Assembly (NCBI RefSeq): GCF_001598215.1
Contig: NZ_BCXJ01000001.1
Span: 186,001 to 250,000 of the forward strand
Direction: 5' to 3'
DNA from: Shouchella clausii
Lineage (GTDB): Bacteria > Bacillota > Bacilli > Bacillales > Bacillaceae_D
Length of the DNA: 64,000 bases
Both the position numbers and the translations under genes were made by a program. The notes under the pieces were generated by a model. The model had not been told where the DNA came from. It worked only from the letters and a program-made list of their open reading frames with translations, and did not search any database. How positions within the stretch are numbered: position 1 is the first letter of the stretch; the number at the start of each line of letters is the position of its first letter. Of the stretch, positions 34,582 through 42,774 are shown one piece after another.

Positions 34582-35297
34582 TGAATAACATGATGCAATT
34601 TATGCGGCAATTATCAAACCGCCTCGGGTTCGCCATGTCGGCGTCAGAAACGGAGAATGCCGCCCAAATGGCGCGTTTTCGGCGCTTTCAAAAGGAAGCC
34701 CAGCTCGATGTCCTCCACATTCCTTTTGCTCAGCTCCCTATTGTCGTATTTGACTTAGAAACAAGCGGATTCCATCCAGATCAAGGCGATGGCATTCTAT
34801 CGATAGGGGCCGTGAAAGTAACTGGTAATGAAGTCCACACCGATCATTTTTACGAGACGATCAAACCAAAACAACCTCCATGTGAGGAGGTGCTTCGTCT
34901 GACCGGTTTGTCTTTGCAGGAGCTAGACCATTCTCCGCCAATAAATGAAGTGTTGCTGCGATTCTACGATTTTACTGGCGCAGCAACACTTGTTGCACAC
35001 CATGCTGCCCATGAGCGCAAGTTTATGCGCCATGCGACATGGCAAGAGCTAGGCCGTACGTTTACACATCGGCTCATCGATACAACCTTTTTAACGAATA
35101 TTACCGCCGCCCACCAGCAGTTTCAATCACTAGATGAATGGTGCGATGCTTATGGAATAGCGATTAGCCAACGTCACCATGCATTAGCGGATGCACGTAT
35201 GACGGCCAAACTTTGGGCAAAACATATTACGCTGGCAGAACACGCGGGCTATTCCTGCCTCGGAGATATTTATAAAGAGCTTGCTCTAAGAAAATAA
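34578..35297 (+). CDS. DnaQ-like 3'-5' exonuclease domain protein
   Basis: A 239-residue protein with a DEDDh exonuclease fold. ExoI is VVFDLETSG (Asp59 and Glu61) and ExoIII is RHHALADARMTAKL with the His and Asp. ExoII reads VAHHAAHERKFM, where the usual Asp is Glu. About 45 residues precede the domain. The gene overlaps the DUF294 gene by four bases. DUF294 and DnaQ-like genes are often adjacent in bacteria, frequently near acetate or solute symporters; here amtB is upstream and putP is two genes downstream. The substrate is unknown. Confidence 0.82.
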   Translation: MMNNMMQFMRQLSNRLGFAMSASETENAAQMARFRRFQKEAQLDVLHIPFAQLPIVVFDLETSGFHPDQGDGILSIGAVKVTGNEVHTDHFYETIKPKQPPCEEVLRLTGLSLQELDHSPPINEVLLRFYDFTGAATLVAHHAAHERKFMRHATWQELGRTFTHRLIDTTFLTNITAAHQQFQSLDEWCDAYGIAISQRHHALADARMTAKLWAKHITLAEHAGYSCLGDIYKELALRK

Positions 35298-35315
35298 AGG
35301 GAGCAGGCTCTTTTT
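35273..35315 (+). terminator. Terminator of the amtB operon
   Basis: A roughly 12-bp stem (AGAGCTTGCTC with GGAGCAGGCTCT, one G-U pair) overlaps the end of the exonuclease gene and is followed by TTTTTGG. Confidence 0.65.
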
Positions 35316-35554
35316 GGAGAATAAAAGAAGAAGAATGAGAATCGTTGCCGTTTCTAGTGAATCAAAGAGGTGACCTAGCTTAACCTGGAGAAATGAAAAC
35401 GGAGTCGGTTTTTGTCGTGAAAACACGATTTTCTTTAAGACGTTTCTCCGTGCTATGATGGTTGAGTTGATTTCATCATGAGCAAATGCAGCGGCTCTCC
35501 CTTTCATAAGTGGTATGTCGCATTCGTTTTTGCATGATGAGAAAGGAGGCGTTT

Positions 35555-35851
35555 ATGCATATAGACGCAGAGGACGTGCTGGTGCAAATGGAACGGCAAA
35601 TGGGTAGAATCGCTAAAGCCGTAAAAGACAATGACGGTTACAAAGTAAAAGAAGCAGCAGCTGTGTTGGAGAGCTATTGTCAGTTGTTAAAAGGGCATCA
35701 TCTTGAAACAAGGCTGCAGCAAGAGAAAACAAAACCAATTTCGTATCCATTGCCTGTTCAAAAGCAAACCCCTGAAACGCAGGAACTTGGTTCCCCTTTG
35801 GCACAACCTGAAGGTGAACAAGAGGAAAAGCGAAATTTACTCGATTTTTGA
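35555..35851 (+). CDS. ywdI: DUF5327 protein, YwdI-like
   Basis: A 98-residue soluble protein. The N-terminal half is a helical pair (AEDVLVQMERQMGRIAKAVKDND and VKEAAAVLESYCQLLK) resembling YwdI; the C-terminal half is a Pro/Gln/Glu-rich flexible tail ending in KRNLLDF. The ATG at 35555 follows AAAGGAGGCG. The position between ung and ywdK/gerQ agrees with the ywd cluster of B. subtilis. The function is unknown, and the assignment rests on position plus weak similarity. Confidence 0.6.
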   Translation: MHIDAEDVLVQMERQMGRIAKAVKDNDGYKVKEAAAVLESYCQLLKGHHLETRLQQEKTKPISYPLPVQKQTPETQELGSPLAQPEGEQEEKRNLLDF

Positions 35852-35852
35852 T

Positions 35853-35885
35853 AAAGTCGCCTCATTTATAGAGGCAGGCTTTTTA
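35853..35885 (+). terminator. Weak terminator after the YwdI-like gene
   Basis: GCCTC and GAGGC pair around a seven-base loop, with AAAG/CTTT outside a two-base mismatch, followed by TTTTTA. It may let transcription continue into putP. Confidence 0.5.
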
Positions 35886-35900
35886 TGAGAAAGGATGTCG

Positions 35901-37403
35901 ATGCTCATTCGTTATGAAATTATTATTTCCATTATGATTTATTTGCTCATTATGCTAGTCATTGGCTACTATGGCTATAAAAAAACAGTTAGCCACTCCG
36001 ATTATACACTCGGTGGCAGAGGCCTTTCCCCAGGAGTAGCAGCGTTGAGCGCTGGTGCCTCCGATATGAGCGGTTGGTTAATGCTGGCTTTACCTGGTTC
36101 GATGTATTTGACAGGAATTGGCGCTGGTTGGCTGGCGTTTGGCTTAACGTTAGGCGCTTATTTAAACTGGGTCTTTCTTGCTCCGAGGTTGCGTACGTAT
36201 ACAGAAACGGCAAACGATTCGATTACCATTCCAGCCTTTCTAGAAAACCGATTTAATGATACATCCAAACTATTGCGGATACTATCAAGTTTCATCATTA
36301 TTGGCTTTTTTACGCTTTATGTTTCGGCAGGCATGGTATCCGGCGGCGTTGTGTTTGAGTCCGTGCTTGGAATTGAGTACCGGACAGGGCTTTTGATTGT
36401 GGCAGGAGTGACACTTGCGTATACGCTGTTTGGCGGTTTTTTAGCAGTGAGCTGGACAGATGTCGTCCAAGGCGGCGTTATGATGTTGGCATTATTGTTT
36501 GTGCCGGTTTTTGCACTGGCAGAGGTTGGCGGAGTTCCAACCGCATTTACGCAAATTCGCCACATTGATCCGCTTTTAATGGACATATTCCGCGGTGTGT
36601 CCGTTGTAGGCATTATTGGTTCCCTCGCTTGGGGGCTTGGCTATTTCGGTCAGCCGCATATCATTGTCCGGTTTATGGCGCTAAGGACGGCTAAAGAGGC
36701 AAAACCGGCACGACGCATTGGCATGACTTGGATGATTTTGTCTATTGTTGGCGCCATGTTTACTGGTCTTGTCGGTAGAGCTTATTTAACAGGAGAAGGG
36801 ATTTTCTTAGAGACAGCAGAAGCCTCGGAAACGGTCTTTGTTGTCATGGGCGATATGTTGTTTCATCCATATGTCATCGGCTTTATATTTAGCGCGATTC
36901 TTGCTGCCGTGATGAGTACGATTTCCTCGCAATTGCTTGTCACGTCCAGTTCACTGACCGAAGATATTTATAAGACGTTTTTAAAACGAAAACCGAGCGA
37001 TCGTGAAATGGTATTGCTCGGACGTGGTGCAGTTTTAGTCGTTTCATTGGTCGCTTTAACCTTATCTTGGCAACAAAACAGTACCATTCTTGAGCTTGTC
37101 AGTTATGCTTGGGCTGGATTTGGCGCTGCTTTTGGGCCTGTGATGTTGATTTCTCTTTACTGGAAGGGCATGACGAAATGGGGGGCGCTTGCAGGTATGG
37201 GTGCTGGGGCCCTTGTCGTTGTCCTTTGGGCCAATACGAACTTTTATGCATTCCTTGGCATGGGTGAACGAGTTTATGAGTTGTTGCCAGGCTTTATCGT
37301 CGCCGCCCTTGTGATTTATGTTGTCAGTAAGCTGACTACGAATCCAAAACAAGTCCAGGAAGGGTTTGATGTGTTTAAGCAGCGGCTCGATGAAACGAAG
37401 TAA
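35901..37403 (+). CDS. putP: Sodium/proline symporter
   Basis: SSS-family Na+/solute symporter, 500 residues with about 13 membrane segments, importing proline for nutrition or osmoprotection (PutP or OpuE in Bacillus). Matching stretches are DYTLGGRGLSPGVAALSAGASDMSGWLMLALPG (about residues 33-65), SWTDVVQGGVMMLAL and GYFGQPHIIVRFMALR. The ATG at 35901 is used because AAAGGA ends five bases before it; ATG 35895 overlaps that site. The substrate is assigned by family similarity. A long hairpin follows. Confidence 0.88.
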   Translation: MLIRYEIIISIMIYLLIMLVIGYYGYKKTVSHSDYTLGGRGLSPGVAALSAGASDMSGWLMLALPGSMYLTGIGAGWLAFGLTLGAYLNWVFLAPRLRTYTETANDSITIPAFLENRFNDTSKLLRILSSFIIIGFFTLYVSAGMVSGGVVFESVLGIEYRTGLLIVAGVTLAYTLFGGFLAVSWTDVVQGGVMMLALLFVPVFALAEVGGVPTAFTQIRHIDPLLMDIFRGVSVVGIIGSLAWGLGYFGQPHIIVRFMALRTAKEAKPARRIGMTWMILSIVGAMFTGLVGRAYLTGEGIFLETAEASETVFVVMGDMLFHPYVIGFIFSAILAAVMSTISSQLLVTSSSLTEDIYKTFLKRKPSDREMVLLGRGAVLVVSLVALTLSWQQNSTILELVSYAWAGFGAAFGPVMLISLYWKGMTKWGALAGMGAGALVVVLWANTNFYAFLGMGERVYELLPGFIVAALVIYVVSKLTTNPKQVQEGFDVFKQRLDETK

Positions 37404-37409
37404 GGACAT

Positions 37410-37480
37410 CTGCCTATCAGACTGTGCAAGCCACATGGAATGACTCTTCCAAAGCAGGGAACGAGACAAACAACAAAGGA
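37410..37480 (+). repeat. Possible degenerate copy of an intergenic repeat
   Basis: It shares ATCAGACT and GAACGAGACAAAC-ACAAA-GAACG-like bases with the repeats at 50650 and 59841, but lacks the GAATAGAACG block. It lies, like the others, just after a stop codon and before a hairpin. Membership is tentative. Confidence 0.35.
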
Positions 37481-37484
37481 ACGA

Positions 37485-37526
37485 AATCCCCGCCTAAAAC
37501 AGGTACCGATGTTTTAGGCGGGGATT
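37485..37526. terminator. Strong hairpin between putP and the acetyltransferase gene
   Basis: A 17-bp perfect stem (AATCCCCGCCTAAAACA and its complement) has an eight-base loop. There is no long T-run on either side, but it lies between convergent genes. Confidence 0.7.
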
Positions 37527-37532
37527 AAGCGT

Positions 37533-38147
37533 CTAACGGCTAGGAGGACGCCACTCCACAAAAACGCCAAAGTTCAACGATTCTGCATCTTCTACATAAC
37601 CGTGAAGCACATGGGTAGGAGTAAGCCCCTGCTTCATCATAAACGAAAGGACTTGGTCGCTGCGCTTGCCGTTTTTTACTTCGGAAACGTATTGTTCTGG
37701 CCCGACTTCTGTTGAAACGGCATGATAGCCAGGAATACGGCAGACAGCGGCAAACCGTGTCAGACCAAGTTTGATGACCGTCTGCTTGCGCGCTTCATAG
37801 AGTGCTGCGGCCACCCCTTTGCCACGGTAACGGGGACGGACGCATAAGTCAATGCCATACAGTGTATCTCCATCAGGCTGGTGGGAAGCGCGGATGAGAC
37901 CGTTGTCACTTATTTCTTCCCATGTATGAGAGCGGTCGGCATTACTGACGAGCAGGGAAGTGGCAGAACCAGCGACTTCGCCATTGACTTCAGCAAGCAA
38001 AGCGCCTGCGGGGAAAACGGCTGCGTGTGCCTCGATTTGTTCTGCGGTCCACCATAAGTCTGAAGGGAACGGCGGCGGAAACGCTTCTTTTTGGATTTGT
38101 AGCAACGCTCCATAATCGGCTGCGTTATAGCGCCTAATCGCAATCAC
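37533..38147 (-). CDS. GNAT family N-acetyltransferase
   Basis: A 204-residue acetyltransferase. The acetyl-CoA binding site is IDLCVRPRYRGKGVAAALYEARKQ (R-G-K-G-V-A), preceded by a strand-rich half with EVNGEVAGSATSLLV. The C-terminal part (EQYVSEVKNGKRSDQVLSFMMKQGL) extends beyond the minimal GNAT fold and resembles larger GNATs found next to carbon-nitrogen hydrolases. The start is GTG at 38147 with AAAGGATG upstream. The substrate is unknown. It is divergent from ywdK. Confidence 0.78.
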   Translation of the reverse strand: MIAIRRYNAADYGALLQIQKEAFPPPFPSDLWWTAEQIEAHAAVFPAGALLAEVNGEVAGSATSLLVSNADRSHTWEEISDNGLIRASHQPDGDTLYGIDLCVRPRYRGKGVAAALYEARKQTVIKLGLTRFAAVCRIPGYHAVSTEVGPEQYVSEVKNGKRSDQVLSFMMKQGLTPTHVLHGYVEDAESLNFGVFVEWRPPSR

Positions 38148-38273
38148 GAGTCGTTCATCCTTTCTTCACGTTTCATTCAATTATACCATTTCCTTAGCTG
38201 CCTATGGCGTGTTGCTAGTAAGGAACTATGCTATAGTGGAAGCATGGACGAAACAAGTGGAGGTGATCAAAGC

Positions 38274-38648
38274 GTGGCAAAACTCTTTTTGCTGTTGGGC
38301 GCACTGGCAATGGCACTTGGTGTAGCGATTGGCGCATTCGGCGCCCATGGGCTTGACGGAAAAATAAGTGAGCGGATGATGAGCAACTATCAGACTGGCG
38401 TTCACTACCACATGGTGCACGGGCTCGGCTTAATTGCAGCCGGCTTATTTGCTCTTAAACTAGGCAGCTCCGGGCTTGTGCAAGGAGCAGGCTGGGCATT
38501 TCTGGCCGGAATTGTCCTGTTTTCAGGCAGCCTGTACGTCATGGCGTTAACAGGAATCACAAAGCTAGGTGCGATTACGCCAATTGGCGGTGTTGCGTTT
38601 ATCGTCGGCTGGGTGTTGTTAGGCTTGGCGGCGATACGGCATTTATAA
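38274..38648 (+). CDS. ywdK: DUF423 membrane protein YwdK
   Basis: A 124-residue membrane protein with four transmembrane helices. The family motif GVAIGAFGAHGLDGKISERMMSNYQTGVHYHMVHGLGLI is easily seen across residues 16-55. The start GTG at 38274 is supported by GTGGAGGTGATC; the frame extends back to 38244. Function is unknown. Its position close to gerQ and cwlJ is as in B. subtilis. Confidence 0.88.
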   Translation: MAKLFLLLGALAMALGVAIGAFGAHGLDGKISERMMSNYQTGVHYHMVHGLGLIAAGLFALKLGSSGLVQGAGWAFLAGIVLFSGSLYVMALTGITKLGAITPIGGVAFIVGWVLLGLAAIRHL

Positions 38649-38651
38649 TAG

Positions 38652-38678
38652 GAACGGCTGAGCAAAGCTCAGCCGTTC
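38652..38678. terminator. Bidirectional terminator between ywdK and gerQ
   Basis: A 12-bp perfect stem (GAACGGCTGAGC with GCTCAGCCGTTC) has a three-base loop between the two convergent genes. Confidence 0.8.
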
Positions 38679-38683
38679 ATTCT

Positions 38684-39145
38684 TTAACGAGGAGGGTATT
38701 GAGATAAGCCTGGTTCATATCCATACTGGTATGTATAATCGATTGGCTCATCAAATGTAACAAAGTCGAGGTTGACCATTAACAGCAAGTAATGTTCCCC
38801 TGTCTCCGGGTTTCCAAGTACAATGTGGTCCCGCCCTGCCTCTTCAATTCTGCCGCGAAATACACGGGCATTCCATTCGCTGTTTCCTTCAAATGTTTGG
38901 TGGACGGTCACAAATTTGCCGCGGTTTAAACGCAAGATGTTCTCGATGAAAGATTGCTCTAGCGGCAACATGCCCCCTTGCCCTGGAGGCGGTGTTTGTT
39001 GTTGCTGAACAAAACCAGGCACTTGGTATCCTTGAGCGGAAAATTGCGGCTGTTGCCCCATTTGTTGTTGCCCTTGGCCTTGGCCTCCATAGGGGCCGTA
39101 TCCTTGTTGCTGGCGACTTGCTTCATTCCCATCATATGAATACAT
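38684..39145 (-). CDS. gerQ: Spore coat protein GerQ
   Basis: A 153-residue coat protein needed for CwlJ-dependent spore germination. The N-terminal half (about 1-70) is rich in Gln, Gly, Tyr and Pro (GYGPYGGQGQGQQQMGQQPQ), the substrate region for transglutaminase crosslinking. The C-terminal domain (about 75-150: LPLEQSFIENILRLNRGKFVTVH to GEHYLLLMVNLDFVTFDEPI) is the conserved GerQ fold. The ATG at 39145 has AAAGGGTGG upstream. It follows cwlJ by 20 bases, so the two are cotranscribed, as their joint role requires. Confidence 0.93.
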   Translation of the reverse strand: MYSYDGNEASRQQQGYGPYGGQGQGQQQMGQQPQFSAQGYQVPGFVQQQQTPPPGQGGMLPLEQSFIENILRLNRGKFVTVHQTFEGNSEWNARVFRGRIEEAGRDHIVLGNPETGEHYLLLMVNLDFVTFDEPIDYTYQYGYEPGLSQYPPR

Positions 39146-39165
39146 GTTTGCCACCCTTTCTATCA

Positions 39166-39597
39166 TTAAAATGTGCTAAACACTTCGGTGCACTCTGCTT
39201 CAAGTGGCTGGTAAAAACAGTGGCTTTTGAAGCGTCCGGCATTCCATTGCCCCCACCATTGCGCCGGACAGGCACCTTCAGGCCGGAAAAACCAGAGCGA
39301 AAAGCTAGCTGGATGCGTTCTCTCCCCGTTTACAAGCCTGCGCGCCAGGCGCCGTTCCCTTTCTCTTGCTCGTTGATAAAAATAGCTTTTTTGCACCGCT
39401 TCGAATCCGCCAGGGGATTGGAAAGCCATTTGCGGGATCGTCCTTATATTAGTGAAATCAAGACAGTCGACGCGCACACGGTTGACCATCACATTTCCTG
39501 CCATAAGCATGCCTTCCTCGCCTTCACCTTCTGCCTCTGCTCTTATAAGACGGGCGAGCATATCAATATCATTGGATGATGCTTGAATAACAGCCAA
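39166..39597 (-). CDS. cwlJ: Spore cortex-lytic hydrolase CwlJ
   Basis: A 143-residue cell wall hydrolase of the spore coat that breaks down cortex peptidoglycan during germination, notably in response to Ca-dipicolinate. The SleB/CwlJ catalytic domain is complete: DIDMLARLIRAEAEGEGEEGMLMAGNVMVNRV carries the conserved Glu, and FYQRARERERRLARRLVNGERTHPA and SLWFFRPEGACPAQWWGQ follow. As in other CwlJ proteins there is no signal peptide. The TTG at 39597 is chosen because GGAGGTG lies just upstream and the protein then begins MAVIQASSND at the length of B. subtilis CwlJ. Confidence 0.93.
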   Translation of the reverse strand: MAVIQASSNDIDMLARLIRAEAEGEGEEGMLMAGNVMVNRVRVDCLDFTNIRTIPQMAFQSPGGFEAVQKSYFYQRARERERRLARRLVNGERTHPASFSLWFFRPEGACPAQWWGQWNAGRFKSHCFYQPLEAECTEVFSTF

Positions 39598-39811
39598 TTT
39601 GACACCTCCACATGTGAATACACTCAAGGTTGGTGAACGTATCCGAACTGCCAATAATACAAAAAATTTTAAAAAACAGAGCTTCTGCTTAAACCGAGTC
39701 GTTTTTAAAGATATGATCAGGCAATTAAGAATATGCCCTAGAAAAGAGACCTCAGCTTGTATACATTTCATTTGAAAAATAGGAGGTGGAAAAACGCGCT
39801 TTACTTTTTGC

Positions 39812-39839
39812 TTGCACAGAAAGAAAAGGTGTGTAATAC
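39812..39839 (+). promoter_or_regulatory. Promoter of the GntR-ABC operon
   Basis: TTGCAC (39812-39817), 16 bases and TAATAC (39834-39839) lie about 50 bases before the first gene. The GTGTGTAATACTGTGTATG stretch downstream has partial repeats that might bind the GntR regulator of the operon. Confidence 0.6.
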
Positions 39840-39887
39840 TGTGTATGTAGATATAAACAGATGAACAATGAAAAAGGACTGTTGCAT

Positions 39888-40619
39888 ATGGCGAATGCCT
39901 TAAAACTGCTGCTAGTCGAGTTTCGGGAAATGGGTATGGGCCGTTGGATCGGGATTGTGGCTACCGCTTTGCTATGGGGCGTCTTGTACAGCATGCTTGT
40001 CGTTGATATTGGGCCACGGATTGAAAAGGGCGTTATCGCCCCAGGCTTAGGCGTCGTATTGTTCGTTATGTGGCTATTCTTCCCCGTTTTCTTTGTGCGC
40101 GGGGAAGCTTATCGGATACGGGATCCATACGGTAAAGTGGCCGTTCCTGATATTTATGTGCTTTTGAAAATGATGCCACTCAAAAATAGCGAAAAGGCGC
40201 TAAATCGGATGTTAAGCATGTCGGCTTTTATTTTAGTGGCCAATGCCTTTCTTAATGTATCGATTTTTGCTAGTGCTTTTCTAATCGGGCACTCGCCCTT
40301 TTGGGACGTAAAGGCGGCATTAGCTTGGGTGCTACTAACGTGGGTGAGCGGGCTTTTTTGGGTGGCATGTGAGCCTTATGCCCGCACATACCGCCATCGG
40401 GATTGGTTGGATTTTCTCGCCTGGCTAGCCCCTGTGGTTGCTGTATTATCATTGGTTGGTTGGCTCACTGGTTTATGGTTCTTCGGCATTGTTATTTATT
40501 TTTTATTCCAATCGCCGCTAGTAACGTTGGCTGTGCTGTTAGTGTTACTTGTCATTCAGTTTTTCGTCACCTTCAAAGTGGTTACAGCAGCCTTTGAAAA
40601 GGTGGATTACTATGTCTGA
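39888..40619 (+). CDS. Multi-spanning membrane protein of a GntR-ABC operon
   Basis: A 243-residue membrane protein with about six hydrophobic segments (near 17-37, 48-68, 100-125, 138-160, 175-200 and 212-235). I do not recognise its family with confidence; position suggests the permease of the first ABC ATPase. The ATG at 39888 is preferred because AAAGGA lies about nine bases upstream; 39861 has no ribosome-binding site. It overlaps the GntR gene by eight bases. The arrangement recalls the B. subtilis ytr operon, where a GntR regulator controls ABC genes. Confidence 0.65.
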   Translation: MANALKLLLVEFREMGMGRWIGIVATALLWGVLYSMLVVDIGPRIEKGVIAPGLGVVLFVMWLFFPVFFVRGEAYRIRDPYGKVAVPDIYVLLKMMPLKNSEKALNRMLSMSAFILVANAFLNVSIFASAFLIGHSPFWDVKAALAWVLLTWVSGLFWVACEPYARTYRHRDWLDFLAWLAPVVAVLSLVGWLTGLWFFGIVIYFLFQSPLVTLAVLLVLLVIQFFVTFKVVTAAFEKVDYYV

Positions 40620-41007
40620 TCGGTTGCCGATTCAACTGGATGAGTCGAGCCGCACGCCCATTTATGATCAAATTGAAGCACAGCTGAAATCGTTGATTGT
40701 GAGCGGCCAACTTCCGGCTGGAACGGCATTACCGTCGATTCGGAAGCTAGCCGCGTCACTGTCTTGCAGCGTCATTACGACGAGGCGGTCTTACCAAAAC
40801 CTTGAGCAACAAGGCTACATTAAAACGATCCAAGGGAAAGGAACGTTTGTGAGCGAGATGAGCATGAAAGACCAGTCGGAGCAAAAACAAGAAGCGGTGC
40901 AAAAAGCGTTAGAGCAAGCTGCTGCAGTAGGAAGAAGCTATGGTTACAGCAAGGAAGAGCTGGCCAATTGGTTTGCTGCTGTTTTAGAAGGGGGGCAAGA
41001 ACGATGA
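40612..41007 (+). CDS. GntR-family regulator, YtrA subfamily
   Basis: A 131-residue repressor-like protein. The winged helix-turn-helix occupies residues about 10-80 (PIYDQIEAQLKSLIVSGQLPAGTALPSIRKLAASL, then RRSYQNLEQQGYIKTIQGKGTFV). Only a short helical C-terminal tail follows, the mark of the YtrA subfamily, which controls ABC transporter operons and often answers to cell wall antibiotics. It is internal to its operon, overlapping both neighbours. Autoregulation of the upstream promoter is likely but unproven. Confidence 0.85.
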   Translation: MSDRLPIQLDESSRTPIYDQIEAQLKSLIVSGQLPAGTALPSIRKLAASLSCSVITTRRSYQNLEQQGYIKTIQGKGTFVSEMSMKDQSEQKQEAVQKALEQAAAVGRSYGYSKEELANWFAAVLEGGQER

Positions 41008-41882
41008 TCGTATGCATAGAGATCGAAAAGCAGGTGGACGCTCGTTTTACAACTGGGCCCATTTCCTTGCAGGTTGAACCAGGAACCGTTACTGCTCTCG
41101 TAGGAAAAAATGGTTCAGGAAAAAGCACGATTTTGCGGATGCTTTCCGGCATGGTTCTTCCCGATGCAGGGACAATCGAACGGTTTGGCCAACAAGTGGA
41201 AGAAAAAGAATGGAAAAATCAGCTCGCCTTCATTCCACAAACTAGCAAATCGTTTGAAAAGTACACACTTTCCCATTTAGCCGCCATATACCGGATTGGC
41301 TTTCAAACTTGGAACGAACAGCGTTTTTTGCAGCTTGTAGAGCAGTACCGTTTGCCTCTCAATAAGCAAATAAGCCAATTTTCCGGGGGGATGCAGAGAG
41401 TCGCACTTGCCGTTTTAGCACTTTCAAGAAACTCTAAAGTGCTCATTATGGATGAACCTTTTGCAGGCGTCGATATTGAATCACAAGAATGGCTTCGTGC
41501 CGAATGGCTTCATTACTTGGAAGAAGATCCAGAAAGGGCGATTGTCTTTTCGAGTCATGTGCCTGATGAAATCAAAGATTTAGCCGATTTTATTATTTGC
41601 ATGCAAGACGGCAAACAGACAGGTTGCTATGAAAAAGACACGTTGCTGAGCAGTTGGGCTCGCTTTTGGTCAGTTGCCGATTTAAATGTTGTGCGAAACA
41701 TGGCAGGGGTTCAATCCGTAATACAGAGAGGCCCGCAAATCGAAATCATTTCAAGTGACAATGGGCAAACAGAAGCAGCGATGCATGCCGTCGGTTTAGA
41801 AATCACTATGAAGCAGCCGCTTAAAATGGCAGAGATCTTGCGGTTGCTTATCCAAGAAAGGGAGATGGAAGATGACGCTTGA
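41004..41882 (+). CDS. ABC transporter ATP-binding protein
   Basis: A 292-residue ATPase. Walker A is GKNGSGKST (about residues 34-42), the signature reads FSGGMQRVALA, and Walker B is VLIMDEPFAGVD, followed by FSSH as the H-loop. An extra C-terminal part of about 80 residues follows the core. It shows the features of ATPases in YtrA-controlled exporters. The ATG overlaps the stop of the GntR gene by four bases. The transported compound is unknown; antibiotic or peptide export is a common role in this setting. Confidence 0.85.
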   Translation: MIVCIEIEKQVDARFTTGPISLQVEPGTVTALVGKNGSGKSTILRMLSGMVLPDAGTIERFGQQVEEKEWKNQLAFIPQTSKSFEKYTLSHLAAIYRIGFQTWNEQRFLQLVEQYRLPLNKQISQFSGGMQRVALAVLALSRNSKVLIMDEPFAGVDIESQEWLRAEWLHYLEEDPERAIVFSSHVPDEIKDLADFIICMQDGKQTGCYEKDTLLSSWARFWSVADLNVVRNMAGVQSVIQRGPQIEIISSDNGQTEAAMHAVGLEITMKQPLKMAEILRLLIQEREMEDDA

Positions 41883-42774
41883 AATTAAGCAAGTGCGGAA
41901 ACGGTTCAACCAACATGTTGCTGTAGACGGGATTTCCGTTAGCGTTGAAAAAGGCAATATGTTCGGGATGCTTGGCGCGAACGGAGCTGGAAAAACAACG
42001 ACATTTCGAATGATTTTAGGATTGCTCGAACCGACGGAAGGTTCGATTACTTGGGAAAACAAGCAACTTTCTTATAAAAATACCCATTTGATTGGCTACT
42101 TGCCTGAAGAACGGGGGCTGTACCCAAAACTTACTGTTCGGGACCAGCTTACGTATTTAGGGAAGTTGAAAGGAATGAAAACGCAAGACATCCATAAAGA
42201 GGTCAAACAGTGGCTTAAACGGTTCCAAGTAGAAGAATATGAAACAAAGAAAGTGGAAGAACTGTCGAAAGGGAATCAACAAAAAATCCAATTTATTGCA
42301 GCAGTGCTCCATAAGCCAGAGCTGTTAATTTTAGACGAACCGTTTAGCGGCCTCGATCCAGTAAACTCAGACATGCTGAAAAACGCTGTCCGTTATTTGC
42401 AGGAACTTGGCACGACGATTGTGTTTTCAAGCCATCAAATGCGCAATGTCGAGGAAATGTGCGAAGACATTATCATGCTAAAGCGTGGGAAAGCGGTGCT
42501 GCAAGGCAAATTGACTGACATTAAACGCAGCTATGGCATAAAAAATGTCTCGATTCATGCTGATTATGATTTGTCATTTTTAGCTTCCGATCCCCATGTA
42601 ACCAATTTGACGCCAATTAAAAATGGCGTTATCGCCCGGGTCGAAAATGAAGAAGCGGCAAAAGCTGTGTTTGCGCGCGTTGCCGAAAAAGGCTTTGTCC
42701 GCAAATTTGAAGTGGAAGAACCGAGCTTGCATGATATTTTCATTGACCAAGTGGGAGGCGGAGCGAATGAATAA
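41872..42774 (+). CDS. ABC transporter ATP-binding protein, NatA/YhaQ-like
   Basis: A 300-residue ATPase with Walker A GANGAGKTTT (about 34-43), signature LSKGNQQKIQFIAA, Walker B LLILDEPFSGLD and H-loop FSSHQM. The K in LSKGNQQK and a C-terminal DUF4162-type extension (about 215-300, ending SLHDIFIDQVG) are seen in Na+-efflux type NatA/YhaQ proteins. It overlaps the preceding gene by 11 bases and the next by eight, so it works with the membrane subunit that follows. Confidence 0.87.
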   Translation: MTLEIKQVRKRFNQHVAVDGISVSVEKGNMFGMLGANGAGKTTTFRMILGLLEPTEGSITWENKQLSYKNTHLIGYLPEERGLYPKLTVRDQLTYLGKLKGMKTQDIHKEVKQWLKRFQVEEYETKKVEELSKGNQQKIQFIAAVLHKPELLILDEPFSGLDPVNSDMLKNAVRYLQELGTTIVFSSHQMRNVEEMCEDIIMLKRGKAVLQGKLTDIKRSYGIKNVSIHADYDLSFLASDPHVTNLTPIKNGVIARVENEEAAKAVFARVAEKGFVRKFEVEEPSLHDIFIDQVGGGANE

